Part shown: in pieces, positions 5,437 through 6,150 of the stretch
Layout of the letters: each line of letters opens with the position of its first letter
Position numbering within the stretch: position 1 is the stretch's first letter
Assembly: GCA_051009475.1 (NCBI GenBank)
Contig: JBPCWO010000398.1
Span: 1 to 6,150, forward strand
DNA from: CAXMNX01 sp051009475
GTDB taxonomy: Bacteria > Pseudomonadota > Alphaproteobacteria > Rhodobacterales > Rhodobacteraceae
DNA length: 6,150 bases
Direction of reading: 5' to 3'
Notes under the pieces: model-generated
What the model saw: the letters and a program-made list of their open reading frames with translations, nothing else
What the model was told of the DNA's origin: nothing
Database searches by the model: none
Translations under genes and position numbers: made by a program

Positions 5437-6150
5437 AGCGAATCCTCGGATCGAGCACGCCGTAAAGAACGTCGGCAATCAAATTAAAAACAACGATCAG
5501 AAACGCGAAGATGAACGTCAGGGTCTGGACCATTGGCAAATCATTGGCCTGGATCGCTGTAATCAAAAGCTGGCCAATTCCGTTCACCTTGAAGACTTGC
5601 TCGGTGATAATCGCGCCGCCAAACACTGCGGGCACCCCAAGCGCAATCACGGTTACAACAGGGATCAGCGAGTTTCTAAGTACATGGACCATCACAACGA
5701 CCCACTCTGTGAGGCCCTTGGCGCGCGCGGTACGAACGAAATCCTGGTTCAAATTGTCAAGCATGGAGGCCCGCATAAAGCGGCTGATCTGCGCGGTGGT
5801 TTGCAGTGCGAGGACCATGACCGGCATGATCATCTGCCTAAGTTGGATTACGAATGTGTCCCAATCCACGACCCGGAGCGTGGTGTCATAGATCGATGGG
5901 AACCAGCCAAGATTGACTGAGAAGATGACGATGACCAGCACGCCGGAGAAAAATGGCGGCACCGAATAGCCGACCATCGAAACAAAAGTGCCAACCTGAT
6001 CGAAAACCGAATACTGCCGGTAAGCCGAATAGATGCCGATTGGCAGCGCAATCAAGACGCCGACAATGTAGGACATGCCGACAACCCAAAGCGTTTGCGG
6101 GATGCGCTGGACGACGATGTCCATCACCGGGCTGCGGGTCTGCCATGAAA
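5429..6150 (-). CDS. DppB/OppB-type ABC transporter permease (N-terminus off window)
   Basis: The frame is open from the window edge to TGA at 5431-5429 and gives 239 residues, with about 100 N-terminal residues expected outside. An in-frame GTG at 6127-6125 is not a real start: the open frame continues upstream of it as SWQTRSP, and the family's first membrane segment has not yet appeared. Hydrophobic segments lie near fragment residues 17-40, 52-78, 106-126, 161-183 and 207-229. The EAA loop that contacts the ATPase is QDFVRTARAKGL at 135-146, followed by HVLRNSLIP at 155-163, and the chain ends with VLDPRIRYD. This is the partner of the next permease in a peptide/nickel-type ABC importer. 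The stop overlaps the ATG of that partner by 8 nt (5429-5436), which suggests coupled translation and equal subunit amounts. No ATPase or binding-protein gene is visible, so those must lie upstream or elsewhere. Confidence 0.93.
   Translation of the reverse strand, partial: SWQTRSPVMDIVVQRIPQTLWVVGMSYIVGVLIALPIGIYSAYRQYSVFDQVGTFVSMVGYSVPPFFSGVLVIVIFSVNLGWFPSIYDTTLRVVDWDTFVIQLRQMIMPVMVLALQTTAQISRFMRASMLDNLNQDFVRTARAKGLTEWVVVMVHVLRNSLIPVVTVIALGVPAVFGGAIITEQVFKVNGIGQLLITAIQANDLPMVQTLTFIFAFLIVVFNLIADVLYGVLDPRIRYD
5443..5447 (-). promoter_or_regulatory. Ribosome binding site deciding the DppC-type permease start
   Basis: The minus strand reads GAGGA, 6 nt before the ATG at 5436-5434. It lies inside the 3' end of the upstream permease gene. 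It supports this ATG over the ATG at 5478, which would add 14 residues and lengthen the overlap to 50 nt. Confidence 0.7.

Noticed and set aside
5437..5478. Fourteen extra N-terminal residues for the DppC-type permease
   Set aside because: The extension would overlap the upstream permease by 50 nt, while the ATG at 5436 has a good GAGGA site 6 nt away and a compact 8-nt overlap.
6125..6127. GTG as the true start of the DppB-type permease
   Set aside because: The frame stays open upstream to the window edge, and the protein would lack the first membrane segment and periplasmic region typical of the family.

Overview
The window looks like part of an alphaproteobacterial chromosome, probably a Rhodobacterales/Roseobacter-type marine or soil bacterium. 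This is inferred from the moderately high GC, compact overlapping genes with some GTG starts, and the gene families present; no taxonomic marker is in the window. Every supported gene lies on the minus strand, so transcription runs from position 6150 down to position 1.

In transcription order the layout is as follows. (1) 6150-5429 is the C-terminal three quarters of a DppB-type ABC permease whose N-terminus is off the window. (2) 5436-4495 is a DppC-type permease, overlapping the first by 8 nt. (3) A 46-nt AT-rich gap (4449-4494), together with the first bases of the next reading frame, carries a TTGACA -35 box and a striking array of four GTGAAA/TTTCAC half-sites. (4) 4448-3843 is an XRE-cupin regulator. 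(5) 3830-1380 is an 816-aa dimethylglycine/sarcosine dehydrogenase-like flavoprotein with a folate-binding GcvT half. (6) 1383-916 is a small PNPOx-like FMN split-barrel protein. (7) 919-35 is a zinc-type homocysteine S-methyltransferase. (8) 22-1 is the start of one more co-directional gene. Genes 5 to 7 overlap by 4 nt at each junction, and gene 8 begins 12 nt after gene 7, so 4 to 8 look like one transcription unit.

Together the genes suggest a catabolic module for an N-methylated (possibly betaine-like) or related small compound. The dipeptide/opine-type transporter would import it. The methyltransferase could move one methyl group to homocysteine. The flavoprotein could remove further N-methyl groups oxidatively and pass the one-carbon unit to tetrahydrofolate. 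The XRE-cupin protein would sense the compound and control the unit through the operator array. The chemistry of each family is established; the combined pathway and its substrate are inference. No ATPase or substrate-binding protein for the transporter is present, and no RNA genes, mobile elements or CRISPR arrays were seen.
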